In this document: in pieces, positions 8,701-19,000 of the stretch
Layout of the letters: each line of letters begins with the position of its first letter
Numbering within the stretch: the first letter of the stretch is position 1
Source of the DNA: a virus
Virus record (IMG/VR): IMGVR_UViG_3300027708_000101
Location: 1 to 50,416 of that record
Length of the DNA: 50,416 bases
Direction: 5' to 3' (one strand)
Made by a program: the position numbers and the translations under genes
The notes under the pieces: generated by a model
The model's input: only the letters and a program-made list of their open reading frames with translations
What the model was told of the DNA's origin: nothing
Database searches by the model: none

Positions 8701-9999
8701 AATAGAAGCTGGGGTACTAATTTATATTTTGCAAATGCAATGAGTCCAAATGATTTATTTTATAAAACATGGATTACAGACACAGGTAAGGTTAATATTA
8801 TTACAAGATTAGGTCAAGTAAACAACAACACAGAGGTTGTATGGAGCGACACATATATATCGGGTACACAAATAAATGGCTCAAGTACATTCCGTTTGGG
8901 AAGTCAAACCTTTGTGTCAGATGATTGTGGTTCTATAAATAAACTTCAGAACACATCAAAGGTACAAGACCAGGGTAGTGTTATGTTAGCCTTGTGTGCA
9001 GTAGAAACTAATTCTATGTATCTTGGGGAAACGCAGATAACGGATAGTACAGGTGCAACACAGTTCTTTAGTGCAGGTAAGGATGTTGTGGGAACTATTA
9101 ATATATTAAAGGGGAACTATGGTTGCATAGACCCTGCATCAGTTGTTCAGTATCGTGGTAATGTTTATTATCTTGATGCAAGTAATGGTAGATGGGTACA
9201 ATATTCTGTAAATGGCTTAGATAATATATCATCAATAAAGATGTCAAGGTTTTGGAAGAATTGGTGCTACAAGTATATGTCTTTGACAAAGGATGAGATT
9301 GAGGCGTTTGGGAATAGACCGTATGTATTTGCAACGGTAGACCCTAGCCATGATGAGTTGTTGATAACAATTCCCAAACTTTCAGATGTACCACCAAAAG
9401 GATTTTTACCTGACTATCCATTGATAGTATATCCATTTGATATCCTAGACTATCAAGGTAAAACTATCTCTTACAAGTTAGGTACAGGAGCTGTAGTACA
9501 ACCACATTGGCAGAGTGCATTTAGTTTCAACACAGAATACTTCTGCACAATACAGAACAGGTTGTTTTCATTTAAAAATGGTAATGCTTGGGAACACAAT
9601 CAAGACAATCAAAATATATTCTATGGAGTATATTCCCCGTCACAAATAATGTTTACATCAAACATTTTACCACAAATGCCGAAGGTTTATGATAATTTTT
9701 TATCAGAATCTAATATTGTTCCAAATTTTGTGTATTTTTATAATGAATTCCCTTACTTACAAACATCAGACTTAGAGGACATTAGTTTTGTACAGAAAGA
9801 AGGAATTTGGTACGCACAGATATTGAGAAACAAGGTAGTACCAACAACAAGTGGTGATGTGTATACAGGTTTGTTAACGGCTGAGGTAATGAGGAATACT
9901 AATATGTTTGTTTTAGCAGAGTATTCCCCAACAACATCACCTTTACAACTTCGTATTTTAGAACTAGGAATGTCAATAAGTAAAGGTCATATAGTTTAA
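5713..9999 (+). CDS. Large tail nozzle-like protein carrying a FISUMP domain
   Basis: This is a 1428-aa protein. Residues 1-60 (LKYFGDIQSGRLNADDSPFA, then EWVNAQNVRTG) match the opening of T7 gp12-like nozzle proteins of podoviruses, which form the tail tip tube. Residues about 62-250 are a FISUMP-type domain (separate entry). From about 251 the beta-propeller-like nozzle sequence resumes (GSIEDTENNRFVYFDYDT). The C-terminal part (QFFSAGKDVVGTINILKGNYG, then VVQYRGNVYYLD) is typical of beta-propeller blades. It follows two adaptor genes and precedes the ejection-type proteins, the expected place for a nozzle. The middle (about 6600-8800) is more AT-rich than its flanks. Confidence 0.6.
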   Translation: MRQKDLKYFGDIQSGRLNADDSPFAVTTNEWVNAQNVRTGTTDKGVTGVVESVGGNVEIPKPADLASVVIGDQKWSAQNLNVTKYRNGDDILEVTDPTAWAALTTGARCWYNNDPATGIMLYNWYAVNDPRGLAPQGWWIPTRYEWQQLSTYLGGDTVSGGKLKEEGFAHWISPNTDATNSSGFTALGNGFRDSNGSFLQINESGNIWSATEYSPSPVDYANYVGLLYNTAEVEFNAESKQLGFSVRVITFNSQYITIGSIEDTENNRFVYFDYDTVRSHQVPIANIVLLGTLFPATNLIYTYDSRAAVLKAGDGITIINGAGTAVLFTIISFTIDPVSSYYRIELSDIFPINDSFTTDIFYTAGGEDKIVCMYTDANTQYNVLTSSEVIGGLNFDKNSLIHSAHIANNILSWTDSTNNEPRKINIESGIGANYLLFPTTEKRYTFPLNFDEITLIKRPPISTPNFIKDYDALFTKNFINNESFEFAFQYQYYDYETSVISSYSASSRYNFPVTAPDNSPNRIIITMDFNEFIPNTVKIVNLIVRSSDTNYAFIVKSWDKGLAQDENQILDHNNNINALTYNFYNDTIGIVIAEPDVLRPFDNIPIYSQSHEIAKQRYFLANNIDGYDTPLTTSMGIGVGSFLNPTTTTKNTQLIKISHGGKHNTIPFQWYGYSGWYFYLSWAEQPGWYLLNGYDTTVFTFSLNAPGYPTPPAPPSSIVYNTANLRFQGRDIQTVINKTTPSAYKNKSSSTTPGSTIPITGITGNIFNAFPQSSIYKCGMVFYDYAMRKCGVVTNNNCSISTPERDFNYTVAISSFIWGVTNATPLLEIPDWAYYYAPVLTKNQDKRFFIQSFTNQAKYFTKDSSGNYVYSDLFLPATIGIALNTNALNNSGLGYVFTEGDICILTKDFGSPAYQTFTLNVIGQDNNYILLQSKNISDPNPLTDIKFVYEIYTPYKSAQPEPFYEMGEIYKINNPGTIYREYSQLYGYFIADSYILNRSWGTNLYFANAMSPNDLFYKTWITDTGKVNIITRLGQVNNNTEVVWSDTYISGTQINGSSTFRLGSQTFVSDDCGSINKLQNTSKVQDQGSVMLALCAVETNSMYLGETQITDSTGATQFFSAGKDVVGTINILKGNYGCIDPASVVQYRGNVYYLDASNGRWVQYSVNGLDNISSIKMSRFWKNWCYKYMSLTKDEIEAFGNRPYVFATVDPSHDELLITIPKLSDVPPKGFLPDYPLIVYPFDILDYQGKTISYKLGTGAVVQPHWQSAFSFNTEYFCTIQNRLFSFKNGNAWEHNQDNQNIFYGVYSPSQIMFTSNILPQMPKVYDNFLSESNIVPNFVYFYNEFPYLQTSDLEDISFVQKEGIWYAQILRNKVVPTTSGDVYTGLLTAEVMRNTNMFVLAEYSPTTSPLQLRILELGMSISKGHIV
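5896..6462 (+). other. FISUMP (Fib_succ_major) domain inserted in the nozzle-like protein
   Basis: Residues about 62-250 carry the diagnostic pattern of the Fibrobacter succinogenes major paralogous domain: IGDQKWSAQNLNV, YRNGDDI, LYNWYAVNDPRGLAPQGW, W-x-x-L, then GF-x-ALGNGFRDSNGSF, IWSATEYSP and GFSVRVI. In cellular proteins it is a secreted, C-type-lectin-like domain, and I believe this group includes targets of diversity-generating retroelements. Here it interrupts the nozzle between IP-KP and FNSQYI. A TTCCCAAAC site (5888-5896) sits at the 5' edge. A surface-exposed ligand-binding role is inferred. Confidence 0.75.
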
Positions 10000-10009
10000 A
10001 ACTATAGTT

Positions 10010-10537
10010 ATGCAAAACGAAGAAAAGTCAGTGGTTACAATTTCGGCTTCTGACATACAAGAGAAGACTAAGGAGCAGAAGATAGACGAACTAGAGTCAA
10101 TAATGGCTGAGAACTTTGACATAATTAGTTGCCCATTAAATCACAGGTTTACAGATGGGCTTTATGTTAGGGAAATATTCATGCCAGCAGGTTCTTTGAT
10201 TGTAAGCAAGATACACAAAACACAGCACCAATATTTTATATTGAAGGGGTCTGTTTCTGTTTGGATAGATGAGGGCGTAGAGCAATATTTGGAAGCACCA
10301 TATATTGGTGTTACAGAACCAGGCACAAGGCGTGTTTTATATATTTGGGAAGACTGCATTTGGGCAACGGCTCATGCTAATCCAGAAAATGAAGATGAGT
10401 TTCAGGTAGAGGAAAGGATTATAGAAAAGCATGACAACCCAATGCTTCCCACAGACCTAAAAGAAAAATTAAAAATAATAAATTCATCTAATAGCGTTAG
10501 ATTAGATTCTGTTAACAATAAAAATTTAGAACTATGA
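10010..10537 (+). CDS. Cupin-fold protein
   Basis: This is a 175-aa protein. Residues about 50-115 (REIFMPAGSLIVSKIHKTQH, then QYFILKGSVSVWID and GTRRVLYIWED) have the cupin order: a G-x(5)-H-x-H-like first motif, the glycine turn, and a second beta motif. The metal ligands are not fully conserved. Cupin-like proteins of this type are common next to tail genes in phages; their role is unclear, possibly small-molecule binding or structural. It overlaps the next gene by 4 nt (ATGA). Confidence 0.6.
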   Translation: MQNEEKSVVTISASDIQEKTKEQKIDELESIMAENFDIISCPLNHRFTDGLYVREIFMPAGSLIVSKIHKTQHQYFILKGSVSVWIDEGVEQYLEAPYIGVTEPGTRRVLYIWEDCIWATAHANPENEDEFQVEERIIEKHDNPMLPTDLKEKLKIINSSNSVRLDSVNNKNLEL

Positions 10538-11331
10538 GTTTTGCAGCAATAGCAATAGGAGGCGCAGTTGTATCAGGGGCAGGTGTAGTTGGAGGTATAG
10601 CTAGTAGAGCGCAGGCTAACAAACAAATCAGAAATCAGCTCAAGAACAGACCGATGCCACAGATAAGTAACTTGGCAAGGACTCAATTAAATGCAAGAAT
10701 GCCAGGGGCAGAGCAGCAAGAAAGAAATATATATCAAAGTGGAGCTAACGCTATGGGAAGAACACAGCAAGCAGCCACGTCTGCTGCTGATGTAATGCAG
10801 GCTGCTGCTGGAATACAATCTCAAACAAATAATGCTATGGCAGCCTTGGGTCTTCAAGAAGCTGGTGATTACCAAAGAAGATACGGCAACTTGGTTAACG
10901 AAGAGCAATATAATCAAGCACAAAGAATGCAAGACTTTGAAACAGTCAATTCAGCTCAAGCGGCTATTGCTCAAAATAGAGCAAAGTCTTGGGGAGATGC
11001 TGCTCAATTTGGAATGGGCGCAACATCAATAGGTTTAAGTGGTATGGGTGGCTCATTTGGGAAGGTTGGCGGAGGTGGGGGAGTAAATCAAGCTAATGCT
11101 GTATCTAATATGTCAAAGATGGGATACCCAACAGCTAATATGCCATCAAACATGGGATTAGTTCCAGGAGCATTAAATCCATTTGCATTAAGAAATATGG
11201 GTAATATGGGGAATGGTAGTATAATCGGCAGTTATGGTCAAAGAGGAATACTTCCAAATGCAAATAATCCATATTATTATCAACAACAAGCATTAATGTA
11301 TCCTCAGCAATATCCAGGTGGGTATGAATAA
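10534..11331 (+). CDS. Internal virion (ejection) protein, gp14-like
   Basis: This is a 265-aa protein. It opens with a Gly/Ala-rich hydrophobic helix (AAIAIGGAVVSGAGVVGGIA), followed by a long Ala/Gln-rich helical region (about 60-160), then a Gly/Asn/Met-rich flexible tail ending in Tyr- and Gln-rich sequence. This is the composition of T7 gp14-type internal proteins, the membrane part of the DNA ejection channel. It is the first of three consecutive genes of increasing length (265, 549, 2618 aa), matching gp14-gp15-gp16 order. The assignment is by composition and context. Confidence 0.45.
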   Translation: MSFAAIAIGGAVVSGAGVVGGIASRAQANKQIRNQLKNRPMPQISNLARTQLNARMPGAEQQERNIYQSGANAMGRTQQAATSAADVMQAAAGIQSQTNNAMAALGLQEAGDYQRRYGNLVNEEQYNQAQRMQDFETVNSAQAAIAQNRAKSWGDAAQFGMGATSIGLSGMGGSFGKVGGGGGVNQANAVSNMSKMGYPTANMPSNMGLVPGALNPFALRNMGNMGNGSIIGSYGQRGILPNANNPYYYQQQALMYPQQYPGGYE

Positions 11332-11342
11332 AAAATAAAAAA

Positions 11343-12992
11343 ATGGCAGATTTTTCACAGTTTATAATTCCCCAACAAGATTTTAGTGGACTATATAAAA
11401 TAGGTCAACAACTAGAGGGGAAGCAACAAGCAAAAGCTAAGGCAGCTCAAGATGCAGCAAATAAAAAGGCTGCTACATCAGCACAATTAGCTAAGGATTT
11501 AGAATTGTCAAATTTTACTACTGGTACTGTAGAAGACCAAATATTCTCAAGAGATTTAGGCAGACTTCAACAAAAAGCTGATTTAATGGCTCAGGGTGGG
11601 TATGATTATAATCATATAAGAATGGGAATTGCTGACGATGTAGCTAAATTGAGAACAGCAACAGAGAATGTAAAGTACGCTGAAACGCAAAGAAAATTAG
11701 GATTAGAAAATATAAAAGGCAAGAAAGGGTATAACCCAGATGCATACAATGCTGAATTTATAAAGAAATATTATTTAGATGCTGATGGTAAGCCAAGGGA
11801 AGACTATTGGAACTTAGATACAGCAGTAGACTTTGACTCTGAAATTAAAAAGAGTGGTAATATTTATAATTTAGATGAGGCTGTTGGGGAAGATATAAAA
11901 AATATGGCTAAAAGTTCTAAAGAAACGGATGTTAATGAAAGAGATGCAAATGGTTATGTTAGAAAGGTTAAAAAGAAAATACAGACATCTTCTTCATTTG
12001 TCCCAGATATGGATGCCAAAGGTGTATTTCAGGGAGTAGTTCCCGAACACACAGTAGCACCAACCACAGACGCAAATAAGACAATAAGCGAATACATATC
12101 TGGGGATGCTAACAAGCCACTAAGAATGGTGTCAGATAACGAGTTTAATAGGATGAGATATAACCCTGCCGTTATGGGGGGCGTTAATGCAGAAACTCAA
12201 AAGTTTGCACAGGCTTTGGGTCGTGTTCCCAAACCAGAAGAAATAATAGCATTCCAAAAAGCAAAGCTATACGACATATACGCTAACAACGCCAAGGTAG
12301 GATTTGTACATGAGGATGTACAAGAAACCAAAGCACCTATAACTAAAAATATAACAAATGTTAGTGTAGGGGGAGCAGGTGGAGAAAAAAGGGATATATA
12401 TACTCCTGCTGCTGAACAATATAAATCTCTTCAAGACCAAAAAGATAAAGCTGCTATTTTATTAAAGCAAGGCAAGAGTGTAAATGAAGTTTCAAAAGAA
12501 ACGGGATTACAGCCAGACGCTGTACTAGCGTCACAGCAAGGTAGAAATACAGCTATGCTTCCATTGAATAGAGAAGACTTAGATGCGGAATTTTCAAAAA
12601 GTATTGTAGGGATAATTAAAGATTTAAAACTAGGATACGAAGTAACGGAACAAGGCAAAAAAGAAAAAAAAGAGTATGGTTCGGATAATTTAGGTGTAAA
12701 GTTAAATAAGCAAGGCAATTGGGAAGTGTATCCTGTTTTAGATAATAAAATAGGAAAAAGATTAACTACTATAGATGCCGCTACGTTGGGATATAAAGTA
12801 CAGCCTAATGCAAAAGGCAAAACTATATTAGCAATAGAAGAAAAAAAAGGCATACCCAAATCTGCACCATCAATAAAATCTTATGATAATGCAACTCAAA
12901 AAAAGATTTCATCTTTTATGGGTAAGAATAAATTAAGCGAAAGCGATGCTATAAAAATACTTATTGCTGAAGGGTTAATAAAAAAACCATAA
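11343..12992 (+). CDS. Internal virion (ejection) protein, gp15-like position
   Basis: This is a 549-aa, mostly helical, Lys- and Gln-rich hydrophilic protein (KQQAKAKAAQDAANKKA near residue 30). The C-terminus (KKISSFMGKNKLSESDAIKILIAEGLIKK) looks like a small helix-turn-helix or UBA-like end. It sits between the gp14-like protein and the giant 2618-aa protein, as gp15 does in T7-type ejection modules. No enzymatic motif is recognised. Function is inferred from order and composition. Confidence 0.4.
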   Translation: MADFSQFIIPQQDFSGLYKIGQQLEGKQQAKAKAAQDAANKKAATSAQLAKDLELSNFTTGTVEDQIFSRDLGRLQQKADLMAQGGYDYNHIRMGIADDVAKLRTATENVKYAETQRKLGLENIKGKKGYNPDAYNAEFIKKYYLDADGKPREDYWNLDTAVDFDSEIKKSGNIYNLDEAVGEDIKNMAKSSKETDVNERDANGYVRKVKKKIQTSSSFVPDMDAKGVFQGVVPEHTVAPTTDANKTISEYISGDANKPLRMVSDNEFNRMRYNPAVMGGVNAETQKFAQALGRVPKPEEIIAFQKAKLYDIYANNAKVGFVHEDVQETKAPITKNITNVSVGGAGGEKRDIYTPAAEQYKSLQDQKDKAAILLKQGKSVNEVSKETGLQPDAVLASQQGRNTAMLPLNREDLDAEFSKSIVGIIKDLKLGYEVTEQGKKEKKEYGSDNLGVKLNKQGNWEVYPVLDNKIGKRLTTIDAATLGYKVQPNAKGKTILAIEEKKGIPKSAPSIKSYDNATQKKISSFMGKNKLSESDAIKILIAEGLIKKP

Positions 12993-13004
12993 AATACATA
13001 AATA

Positions 13005-16000
13005 ATGTCTGGAGCTAAAAAATATGATTTTTCCGCATTTGATGAAGCTGTTAGCAACAAAGAGCAAGCTCCATCTAATACTCAATACGATTTCTCTGAT
13101 TTTGATGATGTAAAAAAAAAAGTAGATGGTCAATCTGGTGGTCAAGAATTAAAGACAAATACCAATCCCCCTACACCCTCACAATCACCATCAAGTTTAC
13201 AAGAAGGGGGAGAAAAGCCAAGTTGGCAAACAAGCGCACTTAATCCTGCATACTCAGCACAACAAGCTCAATTAAAAGAAGACCAAAGTAAATACATAAC
13301 GCCTCCTGTATCAAAGGAGGCTAAAGCTGATTTAGGCGCAACTAAGGCTAAGTTAAATATTGCTACAATGCAATTAAAGCCACAAGAAAAAATTCAGCTT
13401 CCCACAACAAAAAAATTATTTGCAGTTAGCGTTACTGGTGGCGGAAGAACTCCTTTAGCAGAAACGGAAGAAGGGGCTTTCCAAGGTGCAGAAGATTATG
13501 CAAAATATATATGGGATAGAACTGTTGAAACCGTAGGTAAAATTACTTCTGGTACTGTAAAAGGATTAGGCAGAATGATAGCAATGGGGGATGACCCTAA
13601 TTTCCCTAAAGAAGCATTTATAAAAGGGGTAGATGAATTAGGCGAAAAAGCTAGAAAAAAAATAGTATCCCCTTTAACGTCAAATCTGAATGAAAAAAGA
13701 AAGCAAGATTTTGATGATAGTTTCCTTGCAAGCACTGTAGCATCATTACCAGGATTAGCTATAGAGGCAGCAGTACCATATGGCGTAGGGTTTATGGCAG
13801 ATGCATTTGATGGTGCAATTACTAATATAAATAATACAAAAGAAGGAGCAAAACTTCCCGAAAGCATGAAGACCATATATGCAGCAAGCTCAGCAGCAGC
13901 TATGGGTATTTTAATGGAAGCAGGTATAGATAAAATTGTTGGGAATAAAATTGGGGTAGTTACTAATAAATTAACTGCTGAAACTATAACGAAACTTCTT
14001 TCTGAATCAGAAGCTCCCATAACAAAAGAAGCATTTGATGCAGCATTCAAACAAACAGCTAAAACATTTAAGAATAAACTTCTTACAAATACAGCTCAAT
14101 TAGGACATTCCGCTGCTGTTGGTGCTGCCTTTATGGGTAGCAATGAAGCCTTGAATATAATGGCTGAAAAGGCAATAAATAAATATGAAGATAAAGATGT
14201 TTTTGAGCCTACTTCATTTGGTCAAGATGTAGCTAGAATAATAAAGAAAAGTGCAGAAGGAGCTGGATTTGGTTTAGTTATGGGAGGTGTCCATATTCCA
14301 TTTAATAAGGTAGATAACTATATTAAAACAAAGGTAGCAGAAGCAAAGACTCCCGAAGATATAAATAAATTAAAACAAGATTTAGCTCAAAATGTACAAA
14401 ATAGAGGCATAGATGCTAATTCAGCACAAAGAATTAATAATTTAATTGATGAATATACCAATATTCATAGCCAAATACCAGCAGAAGTTCAAAATAAAAA
14501 ACAAGTAGCAGAAAAGATAAAGCAAAGCAATGATTTAAAACAGCAAGCTACTCAAACTTTAGAAAGCGCATCAACTTTACACCCTGCATTTCAGTCAGAA
14601 AAAGTAGAGGAAGCTCAAAATTTATCAAAGGCTGCTGATGATATTGATAATAAAGTATCAGAAAAACCAATTTATAAAATAGGAGATAGAGAGGTAGATA
14701 GAAATACATTTGAGCAATTTGTAAAAAATAATGACGCTACTACTAAAGATATTGATTTGTATGTTGAGGGAGATGATGAAATGAGTACCGAATTAGAAAA
14801 GATAGGTGGCGTATCAAAAGTAGCAGATGTAGAAGCAGGTATTCCCGAACACACAATAAAAACACAAACAAATGATAAAGAAAACATCCCAGGGTTACCA
14901 AGTAAAGTCGGAGTCGGGGAAGAACCTGTCACAACCGAACCTATCAAAGGAGCAGGCGCAGAAGAGATTAGCACAAGTGGAGTACTTCAAGCACCAGGGG
15001 CTGAAGGAGAAGGGAAAGGAATTGGTGATAAAGTTGGGGAAGAAGTAAAATCCAAAACAGATGCTGAGATAGAAACAAGGATGTCTGAATTAGAAAAGAG
15101 TAATAATTATGATACAGGTGAATTTGATATTCTTGAAAAAGAAATGGAAAAAAGAGAACGAAATAGTGTTTTTGGTGTAACATTAGATAAAGTAAATGAT
15201 GCGGTTGATGCTCTGATGAAAAAAGAAAAAGAAATGCCAAATGGATATGGTTCTTTTATTGAAAAAAGCGATGCAAGAGAAACAAAAGCAGTAGCAACAA
15301 AATATTTAAATGCAAAAGAACTTACCGATAAAGAATTAAAACAAGATTTTTCAAATGCATTAAGAGGAAGACCTACCACTTGGTATGCTGATGGATTAAA
15401 ATTAAGAGAATCATTAAAAGAAGCTACTAGTAGAGGTATTGATACAAAAGAAATGGTAGGTGAAGCAATTAAAGTATATACAGATGCAGGATATGATATT
15501 GAAACAGCAAAAGATGTAGTAGCTGGTATGTTAAAGCCTGTATTTGAAGGTTCAACTGAAGCAAAGCCAGAACTTCCCCAACAAAAAACAGTAGAACAAC
15601 TAAGAGCAGATGAACAAGCCGAGTACGATGCGATGCCTGACCCAACAGACGAAGCAAAGCGAAAAGAAATTTATGACAAGTACGATAAACTTATTAAACC
15701 TTTATTAAAAGAAGATGTAGGAAAGCTAGAAGTTCCCAAACAAGAAGAAACAAAAATAACAGGCATAGATGAAAAAGAAGTAGCAAGACTAGCTAAGCCT
15801 ACTACAGATAGAATGGTAGAAATAGAACGTGAATTTGAAAATAAAGGATATACCATAGATACTACTTATGATAACGAAATAATTGTAAATGATAAAGACG
15901 GGGAGCAAGTAGAGTTTGAAGATTTGCCAAATGAATTAAAGGATATTACATTAGAATATCAAGCCGCTACTGCAAAACTTGGAGAGGTTAGTGATAAGGC

Positions 16001-19000
16001 TAGGGAAATGGCACTTGCCGAATCTAGGAAAGTAGTAGAAACGGAAGCGGAGGTAGTTGAGCCTGAAAAGGTAGCACTTCCCGAACAAAATCAAGAACAA
16101 GTAAACCAACAAGAACTAAGAGAAACAGAAAACCTACTAAATGACGGAGATAAAATAAGAAAAGAAGGCAAGTATGTAAAAGACGGTGTTGAGTATGTTA
16201 GAAATGAAAAAGGTTTGGGAATCAAATCCGAAGAAGGTGGCAGTGTTAGATTTACAAGTGAGCCAGGTGGTGGCGGTGTATCAGTTCCCTTTACATACAA
16301 ATTAGTAGAATCGGAAACACTACAGCCTTCGCATCAAGACGGACTAAGAAATCCTAATCATTTTATATGGGAAGCACAACCTAAGAATAGAAATGACGAA
16401 GGTAGTATTCAAGCGGAAGAAGGATTTGCAAACAAGCCAAGGTTTGCTGAAATGGGCGAAAATACAAATGCGTATAGTGGTGCACCTGTAGTTAATGAAA
16501 GAGGTGAAGTTATACAAGGTAATAATCGTTCAGCAGGGTTAAAGAAGGGATACCAAAGGGGTATTGAAACATACAAAAAATCACTTGCTGAAAATGCTGA
16601 AAACTTTGGATTTACAAAAGAACAAGTAGAAGGAATGAAAAATCCTGTTCTTGTAAGGGAAGTAGCAGTATCTGATACAGGCGCAATAGAACTAGGAAAT
16701 TACGATGTAAAGGATTTGGAGTCGGGAGGTAAAAGAAGATTAGACCCTGTAGCCATAACAAGAAGAATGCCTTTTGAATTAAAGGGTAGAATAGCTGACT
16801 TGTTATTTAAGGGTGAGGGAACTCTTAATCAAGCCATTAGAGAGAATACAAAAAGATTAATGGAATTAATTAACCCATTCCTTAATCAAGCACAGAGAAA
16901 TACTATTTTTAAGGACGGGGAATTGACGCAAGACGGGGCTAAGGATTTAGAAACTGTAGCACAACATTTCTTATTTGATGGCGGAGATACAGCACTTCCC
17001 GAACTTCATGATAATCTATCTCATACCCAAAAAGAAGGTCTAAGAAAATCATTACCATATATATTTTCTACAGGTATAGAAAAAAGCATAGTACCAGAAG
17101 TACAAGAAGCTATAATTGCATTAAACGACTTTGCTGCAAGTAAAGCAGGAAGTTTTGATAATTGGTTAGCTCAGTCCGATATGTTCAATAACGGAATGAC
17201 ACCAAAAGACAAGTATTCCCCAACAGCAATAAAATTAGCAGAAATACTAAATGATGCTAAAAACCAAAAAGAAATAACAAACCAATTTGGTAAATACGCA
17301 GAATTAGTAAATGATAAACCTGCTACAATGTTTGATGAAGCCACAAAGGGCATTTCTAAAAAAGAAGGTATTAAACAAATATTTAAAACAGAATATGATG
17401 AAAGTAAAAGACCCGCAATTAGTGAAGGAGGTGGTAAGCAGATTCCTACACAAGAAGAACCACTCCCACAACCATCTGCTGAACCAAGTGCAACAAAGCC
17501 TACTAAGCCAACAACAAGAGCCACAGCAGAAGCAGCCAAGCCAAAGCCAGCAGAGCCAAAGCCAGCAGAGCCAAAACCAACAGCTCCCGAACAAACAGCC
17601 ATAGAAAAAGCAAGAGAAGCAAGAAAGACAGCTAAAGAAAAACTTGATACTATAAGAAGAGGGTTGGGCATCACTCCTGACCCTAAAAAAGAAGCGGAAG
17701 CTCTATTTGAATACCATAAAGCATTAGTTACGGAAGCTAAAGAATACATTAAGGAAGGTGTTAAATCCGTAGAAGAATGGGCTAAGGAGGTAGGGGAAAA
17801 GGTAGGCGTTGCCTTGAAATCAGCATGGGACGAAGCAAGCGGTAAGATTTCCCCTACAGAAAAAGTAGAAGATTTAAAATATACAATAAATGATTTGCCA
17901 AAAATAGAAGCCGAGAATATAGTTCTATCAAAAGGTAAAATACAAATGGGGGGTGAAGATGTAAGGGGGATAACTGTTGAGGAAAATAAAGAAAGAAGAA
18001 AAGATTTAGGTATGCCAGAAAGACAACCTAATCCAGAATCTTTTGAGCAATGGGATAATGAAGCTAAAAGTATTGTAGAAAATGGATACAATATGAATAA
18101 TCTTATTGAAAAAATGGAAAGGGGGGAAGCGACAACTCCTGTAGAAAATTCAATAAGGAAAATATTTGCTGCCACAATAGATAAAAAATTAACAGAAAAT
18201 CCATCTGATGAATTTTTAACTCAAGCAAGAAGATTTATAAAGGCATCCGATGTAGCTAGTTCCCAAGCAGGTAAAAATTTAGTTTCATTAAAATCAAATT
18301 CAAATCCACTTGAAACTATAACGGATTTCTATATGGCTAAAATGGATGCCAACGGAGTTGATGTCCTTACGGAGCAACAAAAAATTGATGTTCAAGAGCA
18401 ATTTGATAAAATAAATGCAGCCAAGCAAGAATTTGAAATTAAATTAAAAGAGGCAGAAGATAAAAATTTAGCGTTGTTGGCTCAGAACGAATTGCTAAAA
18501 CAACAAAAAAATAATCCTAAGCCAAAAGTTCCCAAACAAAAGAAAGATTTCATAGAAGAAAGACAATCTCTTAAAGACCAATTAAAACAAGCAATACAAA
18601 AATATAAAAACAATTTAAACAAATTAGGCATATCGCCAGATGGTGGAGCTGAGAATTTTGCTATAACGGTAGACATGGCTAAGATAATAGCCAAAATAGC
18701 TAAAAGCCATGTTGAAGAAGTGGGAGCTAAATTATCAGAAGTAACAAAAAGAACGCTTGATGATGTAAAAGACTTATTTGATGGGATAACAGAAAAGGAT
18801 ATAACAAACGTAATTGCAGGGGAGTATTCGGAAGGTAAAAAAACAAAATCTCAATTACTAGCCGACTTAAATGAAATTAAATCAGAAGCTAAATTATTAA
18901 ATGAATACCAAAGAGTTTTAAATGGCGAAGCCAAAACAGAAAAAGATAAAATAAAAAAGAATCAAAAATTAGTTGATTTAAGAAAATCTATAAACGAATT

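Noticed and set aside
17171-18175. Long minus-strand open frame of 334 codons
   Set aside because: It lies antisense to the 2618-aa gene. Its composition (Ser/Leu/Phe-rich) is what AT-rich, Lys/Glu-rich coding DNA gives in antisense, and it has no leader.
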